Positions 56,612 through 64,000 of a stretch of DNA of 64,000 bases are shown here, piece after piece (the stretch's first letter is position 1; every line of letters begins with the position of its first letter). Source of the stretch: Arthrobacter sp. StoSoilB19 (GTDB lineage: Bacteria; Actinomycetota; Actinomycetes; Actinomycetales; Micrococcaceae); NCBI RefSeq assembly GCF_019977275.1, contig NZ_AP024650.1, forward strand, positions 3,906,001 to 3,970,000, in the 5' to 3' direction. The position numbers and the translations under genes were made by a program. The notes under the pieces are model-generated. The model worked only from the letters and a program-made list of their open reading frames with translations. It did not search any database and was not told the DNA's origin.

Positions 56612-58079
56612 GCGCGTGGCCCAGGGTGGCAATGTGGTGGCGGCGCTGGATGGCCGATTCCACCAGGACGCCGGCCAGGAAGACCACCGGGACCGCCACC
56701 AGCAGGGCCGTCGCAGTCTCGGCGCTGCCACCGATGAGGGCGGTGAAGTTGCTGACCACCAGGGACAAAACCCAGGCCAGCAGGACCGCCGCCAGGACGG
56801 GAGCGACGCGGGTCTGCCACAGTTGGGCGCCGGCGCTTTCCCGGCGGAAGAACGCGACGACGGCCGCGGAGCACAGCATGTACAGCACCAGCAGTGCCGC
56901 CACGGCCAGGCCACTGAACCAGGAAAACAGCGTCAGGACAGGATCCAGGGCCAGGATGGCGAAGGGCACCACCAGCACGACGGCGGTGGCGGACTGGACC
57001 CAGGCTGCCACGGCAGGTGCCCGGTGCCGGTTGGTCCGGGCGAGGACGGCGGGCATGGAACCACGCAGCGCCAGGGAGTGGAGGTAGCGGTTGATGCCGT
57101 TATGGAAGGCGATAATGCCGGCGAGCAGCGAGGTGACCAGCAGGATGCCGGCCACGATGCCCGCCCAGGGGCCGAACAGTTCCACGAGCGGGCCCAGGAC
57201 GAAGGACGTGGCATCCCCTGATTCGAGCGCGGCGCCCGCGGCGTCCATCACCTGCGAGGGGCCGTAATAGCTCACCAGCATCCAGGAAATAAAGGCGAAG
57301 AACACCGAGATCACGCCGACGGACAGGTAGGTTGCCCGGGCCACGGTGCGGTGCGGATCCTTGGCCTCGGCGGAGTAGATGGCCGTGGACTCGAAGCCGA
57401 ACATGGAGGCCACCGCGAACATGATGGCAACACCGGGAGCTCCTGCCCCGATGGCTTCCGGGGAGAAGGACGCGGCCACGCTGATGCCTTCCGGGCCGCC
57501 GCCATGGAACAGCACGGTGAAGCCGAACATCAGGAGGATGGCCACCTCCAGCCCCACCAGCACGGCCAGCACGCGGGCGCCGAGTTCGATGTTGAGGGAG
57601 CCCAGTACCTGGACGCCGGCCATGGTGGCCAGGGCCAGCAACCACCAGGGAATGTCCAGCCCGGCAGAGGCAAGGAGCCCGGAGAACGCCGCACCGTAGA
57701 GCCCGTACATGGCAGCCTGGACGGTGCTGTAGGCCAGCAGTGCCAGCCAGGCCGCGCCGGCTCCGGTCCGCCTGCCGAATGCCGCCGTCACGTAGGCGTA
57801 GAAGGCTCCGTTGGCCTGGATCTTCCGGCTCATCGCCACAAAACCCACGGCGAAGATCACGATGACGATGCCCACGATCAGGTAGGCGCCCGGGGCGCCG
57901 GCGCCGTTGCCCAGCGCTGCCGCGAGCGGCGCTGCGCCGACGATCCCCGTCAGTGGTGCCTGGGCGGACAGGACGAAGAACAGGATGCCCAGCACGCCGA
58001 TGCTGCCGGCGCGGAGGGCCGTGGAATGCTCCTTTGCCGGAGCGTCAGTGGTCCTGGCCTCGGAATTCGAAATACTCAT
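56604..58079 (-). CDS. APC-superfamily amino acid/amine permease
   Basis: A 491-residue membrane transporter with about 12 helices. VLSAQAPLTGIVGAAPLA is the first-helix motif, GAFYAYVTAAFGRRTGAGAAWLAL the second/third, and MFGFESTAIYSAEAKDPHRTVARATY the sixth-helix/loop region of APC amino acid permeases. I chose ATG 58079, preceded by AAGGA, over an in-frame ATG at 58100 that would overlap the oxidase gene. As last gene of the flavin amine oxidase operon it probably imports that enzyme's amine substrate. Confidence 0.9.
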   Translation of the reverse strand: MSISNSEARTTDAPAKEHSTALRAGSIGVLGILFFVLSAQAPLTGIVGAAPLAAALGNGAGAPGAYLIVGIVIVIFAVGFVAMSRKIQANGAFYAYVTAAFGRRTGAGAAWLALLAYSTVQAAMYGLYGAAFSGLLASAGLDIPWWLLALATMAGVQVLGSLNIELGARVLAVLVGLEVAILLMFGFTVLFHGGGPEGISVAASFSPEAIGAGAPGVAIMFAVASMFGFESTAIYSAEAKDPHRTVARATYLSVGVISVFFAFISWMLVSYYGPSQVMDAAGAALESGDATSFVLGPLVELFGPWAGIVAGILLVTSLLAGIIAFHNGINRYLHSLALRGSMPAVLARTNRHRAPAVAAWVQSATAVVLVVPFAILALDPVLTLFSWFSGLAVAALLVLYMLCSAAVVAFFRRESAGAQLWQTRVAPVLAAVLLAWVLSLVVSNFTALIGGSAETATALLVAVPVVFLAGVLVESAIQRRHHIATLGHALT

Positions 58080-58096
58080 TGGATCCTTCTTAACGG

Positions 58097-59518
58097 TCAT
58101 GAGTTCGGGAAAATTGCTGTGGGATCCAGCTTGGCAGCGGCGCCCGCTGCTGCTTTGTCCACCAGCGATGAGTTGTTGTCCGTCAGCGCAGTGCCGGTCC
58201 GTCCGCTGACAATCGATGCTGCTTCAAGCGCGGCCTCCATGCCGCTCTCGATGGCACCGTCAATGAAGCCGCCCCAGCCGTTGGCGATGTCAGAGCCGGC
58301 AAAGAGGACGTTTCCGTGCCCAGCCTGCAGGGCGGCCAGGTGGTTGGCCAGGAAGCCTGTCCTGTGCATCGGCCATGTCTCCCCTGCCAGCGGATCCGCC
58401 ACCCAGTCGTGGGTGGCCACCTCCAGCACCTCAACGCCGGGCACCAGCCGGGCCAGCTGAGCCTGCACTGCGGCCCTGTCAGCGGCGTCGAGCTTCGACG
58501 CGTCCGGGCCGAAGCCGACGACGATCGTGTCGCCGTCGAGCGTGTATTCAGCCTGGAAGAAGTTCAACGGCCAGTCGGCGTTCCCCAGTGCGACAAAGGG
58601 TGCACGTTCGCCCCGGAGCCGGATCCATACCTTGACGCCTTTGGAGATCTGCCCGCGCCGGGCGCCGTCCGTTTTTGCCGGTGGCAGCGGGGGCTCGAAC
58701 ACGATTCCCGGGAGGACATGCATAGGCACCGTCACAATGGCCGTCTTTGCGGTCACCGTCCGGCCGCCGGTGCTGCGGACGGTCACGGAATGTCCGTCGT
58801 CGACGATCCCCGCTGCCGTGAAGCCGAAGTCCATGCCCGCCTGTGTGTCCTGGAGGATGGCGTTGGCCAGGGCCGCGGTTCCACCCTGGATCTTGTAGGT
58901 GGCGCAGGCTTCGAAGTTGACGGCCCAGTCACCGTTGGTCAGGGCCACCCAACGCAGCGCCTGGGTCAGGGCGGCGTCCTCCAGCGGACCATTGAAGTTC
59001 AATGCCCAGAACGATTCCAGGATGTCCCGCGCAGTCCCCGCGGGGAACTGCTCCCGGATCCGGTCCTGGACCGCGATGTGGTCGATCTCTTTGAAGTCAT
59101 CGCTGGCCAACGGACTGAAGGGCTCGGGGAAGTAGCGGCGCGAGTCCTGGACGAACTGCGCATTGCAGGTGCCGATCAGTTCCAGAAGGTCGGCGGGGGC
59201 ACCTGCCCGGCGGGCGCCGTCGGCCCACCAGAAGGCCTGCTGCGGCGCCGGGCTCGGAACCGTGCCGATGCCGTAGCGCTTCAGTTCGGCCCAAACGTAA
59301 GGCTGGGTCCAGTGCACCCACGTTCCGCCGATCTCAAGGTCCCGGCCCAGCCGGTGGTCCAGCCAGGTCCTGCCTCCTATGCGGGCCCGGGCTTCCACGA
59401 TGTGCACGGACAACCCCTGCCGGTTCAGTTCCCGGGCAGCGGTCAGGCCGGCGAACCCGGCCCCCACGATAATGACGTCCAGGCCGTCGTTTTCCGCGGC
59501 GCTGCGTTCCTGATCCAT
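58097..59518 (-). CDS. Flavin-containing monoamine oxidase family protein
   Basis: 473 residues. FAD site DVIIVGAGFAGLTAARELNRQG (17-38), GGRTW, EIGGTWVHW, and the C-terminal FAD segment FAGSDIANGWGGFIDGAIESGMEAA, all usual for MAO/putrescine-oxidase-like enzymes. It should oxidise an amine to an aldehyde with hydrogen peroxide and ammonia as by-products. No export signal. The stop lies 17 bases before the permease ATG, and the cupin gene lies eight bases upstream; the operon is cupin-oxidase-permease. The specific amine is not determinable. Confidence 0.92.
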   Translation of the reverse strand: MDQERSAAENDGLDVIIVGAGFAGLTAARELNRQGLSVHIVEARARIGGRTWLDHRLGRDLEIGGTWVHWTQPYVWAELKRYGIGTVPSPAPQQAFWWADGARRAGAPADLLELIGTCNAQFVQDSRRYFPEPFSPLASDDFKEIDHIAVQDRIREQFPAGTARDILESFWALNFNGPLEDAALTQALRWVALTNGDWAVNFEACATYKIQGGTAALANAILQDTQAGMDFGFTAAGIVDDGHSVTVRSTGGRTVTAKTAIVTVPMHVLPGIVFEPPLPPAKTDGARRGQISKGVKVWIRLRGERAPFVALGNADWPLNFFQAEYTLDGDTIVVGFGPDASKLDAADRAAVQAQLARLVPGVEVLEVATHDWVADPLAGETWPMHRTGFLANHLAALQAGHGNVLFAGSDIANGWGGFIDGAIESGMEAALEAASIVSGRTGTALTDNNSSLVDKAAAGAAAKLDPTAIFPNS

Positions 59519-59526
59519 GGGGCGGC

Positions 59527-59871
59527 CTAGGAGTAGACGAAGAATTCGACGGTGGGCGCCAGCACGGCCCAGCGTGTGCGTGCCCCTTTGTTGAAGGATG
59601 CGGCACCGCCGGCGGTGAGCTCATGCACATCCCCGCCCTCCACTTCGATGCGGAGGTGGCCCTCGATGATGTGGATGGTCTCGTCCGCCTCCATAACGAG
59701 ATCGAAAGGCTCGGGCGCCTCTGTGGGGTCGACGTGCCAGTAGCCGCAGGCGAGGGCAGGCCGGCCGCCCTCGCCAAAGCGGCGGATCCACTGGATGCGG
59801 CCAAGTTCAAAGGGCTCATTCCTGGCGGGGTCAAAGGAGGACGAGGTGGTGAATGCAGTCGTTGTGGTCAT
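59527..59871 (-). CDS. Cupin_3/DUF861 (EutQ-like) small protein
   Basis: 114 residues. The cupin region EADETIHIIEGHLRIEVEGGDVHELTAGGAASFNKGARTRWAVL is of the DUF861 (cupin_3) type, with PAL...YWHVDPT before it. Small cupins of this type occur in operons for amine, ureide and ethanolamine breakdown; a direct role is not known. First gene after the TTGACT promoter, followed by the flavin amine oxidase gene. Confidence 0.87.
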   Translation of the reverse strand: MTTTTAFTTSSSFDPARNEPFELGRIQWIRRFGEGGRPALACGYWHVDPTEAPEPFDLVMEADETIHIIEGHLRIEVEGGDVHELTAGGAASFNKGARTRWAVLAPTVEFFVYS

Positions 59872-59968
59872 AAGTGCTCCAAGGGAAGGGCCGGCTTGTT
59901 GCCGGGGCGGTCACCGGAAAACGGGACGGAAGAGGTTCGCCTGTGATGGGCATCACCCGATGGAAGCA

Positions 59969-59997
59969 ATCTAAGCAATTGCTTAGTTTTAAGTCAA
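59969..59997 (-). promoter_or_regulatory. Promoter of the cupin-amine oxidase-permease operon
   Basis: On the minus strand TTGACT (59997-59992), 17-base spacer, TTAGAT (59974-59969). The 16-bp palindrome at 59971-59986 overlaps spacer and -10, so its occupation would block RNA polymerase. Confidence 0.8.
59971..59986. promoter_or_regulatory. 16-bp palindromic TetR operator CTAAGCAATTGCTTAG
   Basis: A perfect palindrome between the divergent TetR and cupin-oxidase genes, located across the -10 region of the oxidase operon promoter. Size and placement are typical for a TetR-family repressor site. Confidence 0.85.
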
Positions 59998-60039
59998 TAG
60001 GGGATTTGAACCGGCCTGGTGCTGGCTAGACTCGTCGTC

Positions 60040-60621
60040 ATGACTGCTTCAACTGCTCCCGCGGCGACTCCTGGGTACGGCAAAGGGCGTGAAGCCCTGC
60101 TGCGCGCCGCGGTGGACGTGGTGGCGCAAAAGGGCCTGCGCGGGCTTACCTACCGGGCAGTGGCGGAGGCCGCGGGCGTGAACAATTCCCTGGTGGCACA
60201 CCACTTCGGGTCCCGGGATGCGCTGATTGCCGCCGCGCTGCAATGGGCTTCGGAGCAATCCATCGCCGCGTCCAGGTTGCGGGAGGCAGCGGAGCAGGAG
60301 GGAAGCTTCACCGAAGCACTGCTGGAGCTGCTGCTGGAGGATCCCGGACTGCAGGTATTCCAGTACGAGATGATCCTGGAAGCACGCCGGCGCCCCGAGT
60401 TGGCCGGCCCGGTGGCGGAACTGTACGAAAACTACGTCAACGCACTTGCCGAGGGGCTGCAGGCTTTTGGCGTCCAGGGCGACGTCCGCATCGTTGCCCG
60501 CACGCTCTTCGCGGCCCTGGACGGACTGGTGCTGCAGTACCTGGCCGGGGTTGGGCGGGACCAGATTGCCGCGGCCCTTGAGGAGGTACACCGGGTTGTG
60601 CTTTCGCGGCGGGAGGCGTGA
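60040..60621 (+). CDS. TetR-family regulator of the flavin amine oxidase operon
   Basis: 193 residues. The helix-turn-helix region is KGREALLRAAVDVVAQKGLRGLTYRAVAEAAGVNNSLVAHHFGSRDALIAAAL, and the ligand domain continues with FQYEMILEARRRPELAGPVAELYENYV. ATG 60040 has a weak ribosome site; a GTG at 60019 is a second option, and short-leader translation is possible. It is divergent from the oxidase operon, with the perfect palindrome between the two, so it is very likely that operon's repressor. Confidence 0.9.
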   Translation: MTASTAPAATPGYGKGREALLRAAVDVVAQKGLRGLTYRAVAEAAGVNNSLVAHHFGSRDALIAAALQWASEQSIAASRLREAAEQEGSFTEALLELLLEDPGLQVFQYEMILEARRRPELAGPVAELYENYVNALAEGLQAFGVQGDVRIVARTLFAALDGLVLQYLAGVGRDQIAAALEEVHRVVLSRREA

Positions 60622-60649
60622 GCGGCCGCCACCGCCCGGGCACGCCAAA

Positions 60650-60685
60650 GCGCGGCCGGGCGCCCTTGGGGGCAGCCGGCCGCGC
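60650..60685. terminator. Convergent GC-rich terminator hairpin
   Basis: GCGCGGCCGG (60650-60659) pairs with CCGGCCGCGC (60676-60685) across a 16-base loop, between the convergent TetR and purU genes. Confidence 0.75.
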
Positions 60686-60708
60686 CGGTGATGTTTAGTT
60701 GTACCGGC

Positions 60709-61605
60709 CTACCGCAGCACCACGGTCCGGTTGCCCTGCAGCAGGACCCTGCCCTCGCAGTGCCATTTCACCGCGTTGGAGAGGGCCTTGCATTCCGTGT
60801 CGCGGCCGGCGGCCACCAGGTCCTCGGGCCCGTAGGTGTGGTCCACCTCCACCACCTGCTGGGCGATGATGGGTCCCTCGTCCAGTTCGGCGTTGACGTA
60901 GTGGGCGGTGGCGCCCACGGTCTTGACGCCGCGTGCATAGGCCTGGTGGTACGGCTTGGCGCCCTTGAAGCTGGGCAGGAACGAGTGGTGGATGTTGATG
61001 GCGCGGCCGTCCAGCTTCCGGGTCAGGTCGTCACTGAGCACCTGCATGTAGCGGGCCAGCACCACCAGTTCCACCTCCAGCCCATCAACCAGTTCCATGA
61101 GCCTGGCCTCGGCGTCGGGCTTGGTGTCAGCCGTGACCGGGATGTGGTGGAACGGGATGCCGTGCCACTCCACCAGGGCCTGGTGGTCACGGTGGTTGGA
61201 CACCACCGCCACCACGTCAACGGGAAGTTCGCCGATGCGGGCCCGGAACAGCAGGTCGTTGAGGCAGTGCCCAAACTTGGACACCATGATCAGCACCCTG
61301 CGCTTTGAACCGTGGCGTTCAAGCTGCCACCGCATGCCGAACTTGTCCGCCACGGGAGCAAACGATTTCCGCAGGGTATCCAGCGTGGACTCGTCCCCCT
61401 CGGACACGAAGTGGACGCGCATGAAGAAGTGGCCCTCGGAGCGCTCACCGAACTGCTTGTTGTCGATGATGTCGCAGCCGTGTTCCAGCAGGAAGCCGGA
61501 GACGGCATGCACAATGCCGGGGCCCTCGGCGCAGTCGAGGGTCAGGACGTGTTCCACGGTGGTGGGCGCCTTCGGGGCGGGCATCCGGGTCTCAGTAACA
61601 GTCAT
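60709..61605 (-). CDS. purU: Formyltetrahydrofolate deformylase
   Basis: A 298-residue enzyme that hydrolyses 10-formyl-THF to formate and THF. The N-terminal ACT domain (about 16-95) starts EHVLTLDCAEGPGIVHAVSGFLLEHGCDI. The formyltransferase-type domain has VAVVSNHRDHQALVEWHGIPFHHIPV, NIHHSFLPSFKGAKPYHQAYARGVKTVGATAHYV and DEGPIIAQ. In sarcosine operons it recycles THF after the methyl group has been captured as a one-carbon unit. It starts three bases after sdaA and is the last gene of the unit. Confidence 0.96.
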   Translation of the reverse strand: MTVTETRMPAPKAPTTVEHVLTLDCAEGPGIVHAVSGFLLEHGCDIIDNKQFGERSEGHFFMRVHFVSEGDESTLDTLRKSFAPVADKFGMRWQLERHGSKRRVLIMVSKFGHCLNDLLFRARIGELPVDVVAVVSNHRDHQALVEWHGIPFHHIPVTADTKPDAEARLMELVDGLEVELVVLARYMQVLSDDLTRKLDGRAINIHHSFLPSFKGAKPYHQAYARGVKTVGATAHYVNAELDEGPIIAQQVVEVDHTYGPEDLVAAGRDTECKALSNAVKWHCEGRVLLQGNRTVVLR

Positions 61606-61608
61606 GGC

Positions 61609-63036
61609 TCAGCACTCGATCACATTCACGGCGAGTCCTCCTCTGGAGGTTTCCTTGTACTTGGTTTTCATGTCGGCTCCGGTGTCGCGCATGGTCTTGA
61701 TGGCCTTGTCCAGCGAGACCTTGTGGCTGCCGTCCCCGTGCAGGGCCAGGCGGGCTGCGTTGATCGCCTTCACGCTGGCGATCGCGTTCCGCTCGATGCA
61801 GGGGATCTGCACCAGGCCGCCCACCGGATCGCAGGTGAGGCCCAGGTTGTGCTCGATCCCCACCTCCGCGGCGTTCTCAACCTGGGCGGGCGTTCCGCCG
61901 AGCACTTCGCAGAGCCCGGCCGCCGCCATCGAACAGGCGGAGCCCACCTCCCCCTGGCAGCCCACTTCGGCACCGGAGATGGAGGCGTTCGTCTTGAACA
62001 GGATTCCGACGGCGGCAGCCGCCAGCAGGAAGCGGACCACGCCGTCGTCGTCTGCTCCCGGAACAAATTTCACGTAGTAGTGCAGCACGGCAGGCACGAT
62101 CCCGGCAGCGCCATTGGTGGGCGCGGTGACGATCCGCCCGCCGGCCGCATTCTCCTCATTGACGGCGAGCGCGAACAGGTTGACCCATTCCATCGCCAGC
62201 AGCGGGTCCGCCGGCGCCTGGACGGGCGACGGCGTTGCTGCCGCCGCCTTTGCGGACGCCTCCGCCGATGCTGCGGAGGCAGTCAGCCTGCGGAACAGCG
62301 CAGGTGCGCGCCGGGGTACCTTGAGGCCGCCCGGCAGGATGCCCTCGGCGTTGCAGCCGTTCTCCACGCATTCGCGCATCACGGCCCACAGGCCCAGCAG
62401 CTTATCCCGCAGTTCGGCTTCGCTGTGCCAGGTGAGCTCATTGGCCAGCATGACGTCGGAGATGGACATGCCTTCGCGGCTGCAGATCTGCAGGAGCTCG
62501 TCCGCCGTGGAGAACGGGTAGGGCAGGACGGTGTCGTCCGCCACCACCTTGTCCGCGCCTTCCGCGTCGCCGTCCACCACGAACCCGCCGCCGATCGAGT
62601 AGAAGCTCCGCTCGCTCAGCACGGCTCCGGTGTGGTCGAAAGCCCGGAAGGTCATGCCGTTGGGGTGCGCGGGAAGGGACTTGCGGCGGTGGAGCACCAC
62701 GTCCTCTTCCCAGTTGAAGTCCACGCGGTGCGAGCCGGCGACGTGCAGTTCAGCGTTGAGGGCCGCGGCCGCCACCTGGTCGTCCGCGGTGAACGTATCC
62801 ACCGTTTCGGGTTCCAGGCCCTGCAGTCCCAGGACCACCGCCTTGTCGGAGCCGTGGCCGCGCCCCGTGGCGCCCAGGGAACCGAACAGTTCCGACTGGA
62901 CGCGCACGGTGGATGCCAGCTGGCCGTCGCCCTTCAGGCCATCGGCGAAGAGCTTGGCCGCCCGCATCGGGCCCACCGTGTGTGATGACGAGGGCCCGAT
63001 GCCAACAGAGAACAGGTCCAGGACGCTGAGCGCCAT
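61609..63036 (-). CDS. sdaA: L-serine ammonia-lyase (iron-sulfur type)
   Basis: A 475-residue single-chain serine dehydratase giving pyruvate and ammonia. N terminus SVLDLFSVGIGPSSSHTVGPMRAA is the beta-domain signature. NGAAGIVPAVLHYY, GAEVGCQGEVGSACSMAAAGL and TCDPVGGLVQIPCIERNA contain the cysteines for the oxygen-sensitive 4Fe-4S cluster. The ATG shares one base with the soxG stop (TGATG). In this operon it would remove serine made from glycine and methylene-THF, linking sarcosine breakdown to pyruvate. Confidence 0.96.
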   Translation of the reverse strand: MALSVLDLFSVGIGPSSSHTVGPMRAAKLFADGLKGDGQLASTVRVQSELFGSLGATGRGHGSDKAVVLGLQGLEPETVDTFTADDQVAAAALNAELHVAGSHRVDFNWEEDVVLHRRKSLPAHPNGMTFRAFDHTGAVLSERSFYSIGGGFVVDGDAEGADKVVADDTVLPYPFSTADELLQICSREGMSISDVMLANELTWHSEAELRDKLLGLWAVMRECVENGCNAEGILPGGLKVPRRAPALFRRLTASAASAEASAKAAAATPSPVQAPADPLLAMEWVNLFALAVNEENAAGGRIVTAPTNGAAGIVPAVLHYYVKFVPGADDDGVVRFLLAAAAVGILFKTNASISGAEVGCQGEVGSACSMAAAGLCEVLGGTPAQVENAAEVGIEHNLGLTCDPVGGLVQIPCIERNAIASVKAINAARLALHGDGSHKVSLDKAIKTMRDTGADMKTKYKETSRGGLAVNVIEC

Positions 63037-63674
63037 CAGGGGACCTCTGGCGAGGCGTACTCCCGCATGGCGTCCAGCAGCCACCGGCCCAGGAACTCGG
63101 CGAACGATGCCCGCGGGAAGATCCGGAAGGAGTCCTCACCGGTCTTCCACAGGATGGCGGGGATGTTGGCGATCTCCGTGGAGTAGGCGGTGCCCGCCTT
63201 GAACACCCGGGGGTGCAGGTCCAGCGAGCAGCCCTTTTCCAGGACCGCCCGGGCACGGGGGCCGGACAGTTCGAACGTGGTCCGGTTGGCGGACAGGTCC
63301 ACCACCTGGCCCGCGCCGTCGCCCAGCGCGTCCCGGAGGGCGGGGATCAGGCCGCCGCCCAGGGACTCGTGTGCCTCGGTGGGTGCCACCACCAGGAATT
63401 CACCGGGTCCCAGCCAGAGGACCGAGGTGTCGCCGGAGCTGTCCACGGCGCCGACGCCGGCCGGCAGTCCGCCGGTGACGGCGGCCAGGCGCTGCGCGGT
63501 GTCCGATCCTGCCTGGGCCCGGAGACCCACCATGGTGAGGAAGGGCAGCTCCCTAAGTTCGACGGTGCCGGCCAGGGAGCCTGCCGCGAAGGCCTCCGCG
63601 AGCTGCCTGGCTGGGCTGACGCGGGCTGCGAGATTCTTGTCTGCGGCGGTGGGGGATGCTGCTGTTTCAGCCAT
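63036..63674 (-). CDS. soxG: Sarcosine oxidase gamma subunit
   Basis: About 212 residues. GAVDSSGDTSVLWLGPGEFLVV, VVDLSANRTTFELSGPRARAVLEKGCSLDLHP and RIFPRASFAEFLGRWLLDAMREY are typical of SoxG, which resembles a folate-binding aminomethyltransferase domain and holds the heterotetrameric sarcosine oxidase together. I chose ATG 63674, which overlaps the soxA stop by eight bases; an in-frame ATG 45 bases upstream is not conserved. It is followed by sdaA with a one-base overlap. Confidence 0.94.
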   Translation of the reverse strand: MAETAASPTAADKNLAARVSPARQLAEAFAAGSLAGTVELRELPFLTMVGLRAQAGSDTAQRLAAVTGGLPAGVGAVDSSGDTSVLWLGPGEFLVVAPTEAHESLGGGLIPALRDALGDGAGQVVDLSANRTTFELSGPRARAVLEKGCSLDLHPRVFKAGTAYSTEIANIPAILWKTGEDSFRIFPRASFAEFLGRWLLDAMREYASPEVP

Positions 63675-64000
63675 CTTTACGGGTCCCTTCTGGGTCAAAA
63701 AGCACTGTTTCTGCAACAACTACGTCAACCAGCTGGTCGCCGGCGGCGGCCACCAGTGTTTCGCCGATGCGGTTGCGGCCGTTCTTGATCAGGGCCAGGC
63801 CGAACGACCTGCCCAGCGCTGCGCTGTGGTAGCTGGAGGTGACGAAGCCTTCCATGGGCACCGGCCCGTAGGCCGGGTTGGTGGAGCGTCCCTTTTCCAC
63901 CAACTGGGCGCCTTCGGGCAGCCGGAGCGTTCCGTCGACGGGCAGGACGCTCACCAGGTGCTTGCGGTCCTCGCGCTGGGCATCGGCCCGGGAGTAGGAG
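63667..64000 (-). CDS. soxA: Sarcosine oxidase alpha subunit, C-terminal end (continues beyond window)
   Basis: The frame is open to the window edge and only the last ~110 residues are seen: YSRADAQREDRKHLVSVL, then PAYGPVPMEGFVTSSYHSAALGRSFGLALIKNG and ETLVAAAGDQLVDVVV. This is the aminomethyltransferase-like C-terminal domain of SoxA, which passes the sarcosine methyl group to tetrahydrofolate. The gene order soxA-soxG-sdaA-purU implies soxB and soxD upstream, outside the window. Confidence 0.93.
   Translation of the reverse strand, partial: SYSRADAQREDRKHLVSVLPVDGTLRLPEGAQLVEKGRSTNPAYGPVPMEGFVTSSYHSAALGRSFGLALIKNGRNRIGETLVAAAGDQLVDVVVAETVLFDPEGTRKDG

Noticed and set aside
1..64000. tRNA, rRNA or CRISPR elements
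   Set aside because: No cloverleaf-like sequences with conserved TTCGA arms in gene-free gaps, no rRNA segments, and no regularly spaced repeat-spacer arrays were seen by eye. A tRNAscan and Infernal run would be decisive.

Overview
The window is a high-GC, densely packed chromosomal segment of an Actinobacterium, most likely Arthrobacter/Pseudarthrobacter or a close Micrococcaceae relative. I infer this from codon use, frequent GTG starts, ATGA/TGATG translational overlaps, ECF sigma/anti-sigma pairs, a copper amine oxidase whose active-site numbering equals that of the Arthrobacter globiformis enzyme, and soxA-soxG-sdaA-purU sarcosine genes. I found no rRNA, tRNA, CRISPR array or prophage. 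The one clear mobile element is an intact IS3-family insertion sequence.

Layout. 1-7.5 kb: end of a HutD gene, then a minus-strand sugar ABC operon (Tat-type lipoprotein binding protein, two permeases, ATPase, GH63-type glycosidase, Gfo/Idh/MocA oxidoreductase). The IS (7474-8912) sits between this operon and a divergent ROK regulator. 10.2-13.8 kb: a guanidine-III riboswitch with two SMR guanidinium-exporter subunits, then a kinase, aldo/keto reductase, monooxygenase and MBL hydrolase. 13.8-24.8 kb: DEAD-box helicase, methyltransferase, two MFS exporters, trmB, a WXG100-like large protein with a small partner, and a DUF1206 protein. 24.8-29.6 kb: two sigma-factor loci, the first with matched divergent ECF promoters. 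29.8-34.5 kb: a SWIM/SNF2 helicase and a GH43-like protein.

34.6-43.9 kb is a nitrogen block: amt, XRE-cupin regulator, M20 amidohydrolase, a monomeric sarcosine-oxidase-like flavoenzyme, glxD-glxC-glxB (a split glutamate-synthase-like complex) and a type III glutamine-synthetase homologue. GlnR-like 11-bp-phased sites lie before amt and before the synthetase gene. 44.0-47.0 kb: a LacI regulator and two identical 14-bp operator cores in front of an oxidoreductase-ThuA operon. 48.6-51.8 kb: TPQ copper amine oxidase with a coupled membrane protein and divergent TetR gene. 53.4-56.6 kb: AraC regulator, gdhA and an AmiS/UreI-like channel. 56.6-60.6 kb: a flavin amine oxidase operon (cupin, oxidase, APC permease) under a divergent TetR gene. 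60.7-64 kb: the 3' half of a sarcosine operon.

Together the second half of the window reads as an amine and nitrogen-scavenging region. Primary amines, another amine and N-methyl amino acids are oxidised by three different enzyme types. Released nitrogen can be captured by GdhA and the Glx/GS-like system, with ammonium entering through Amt.
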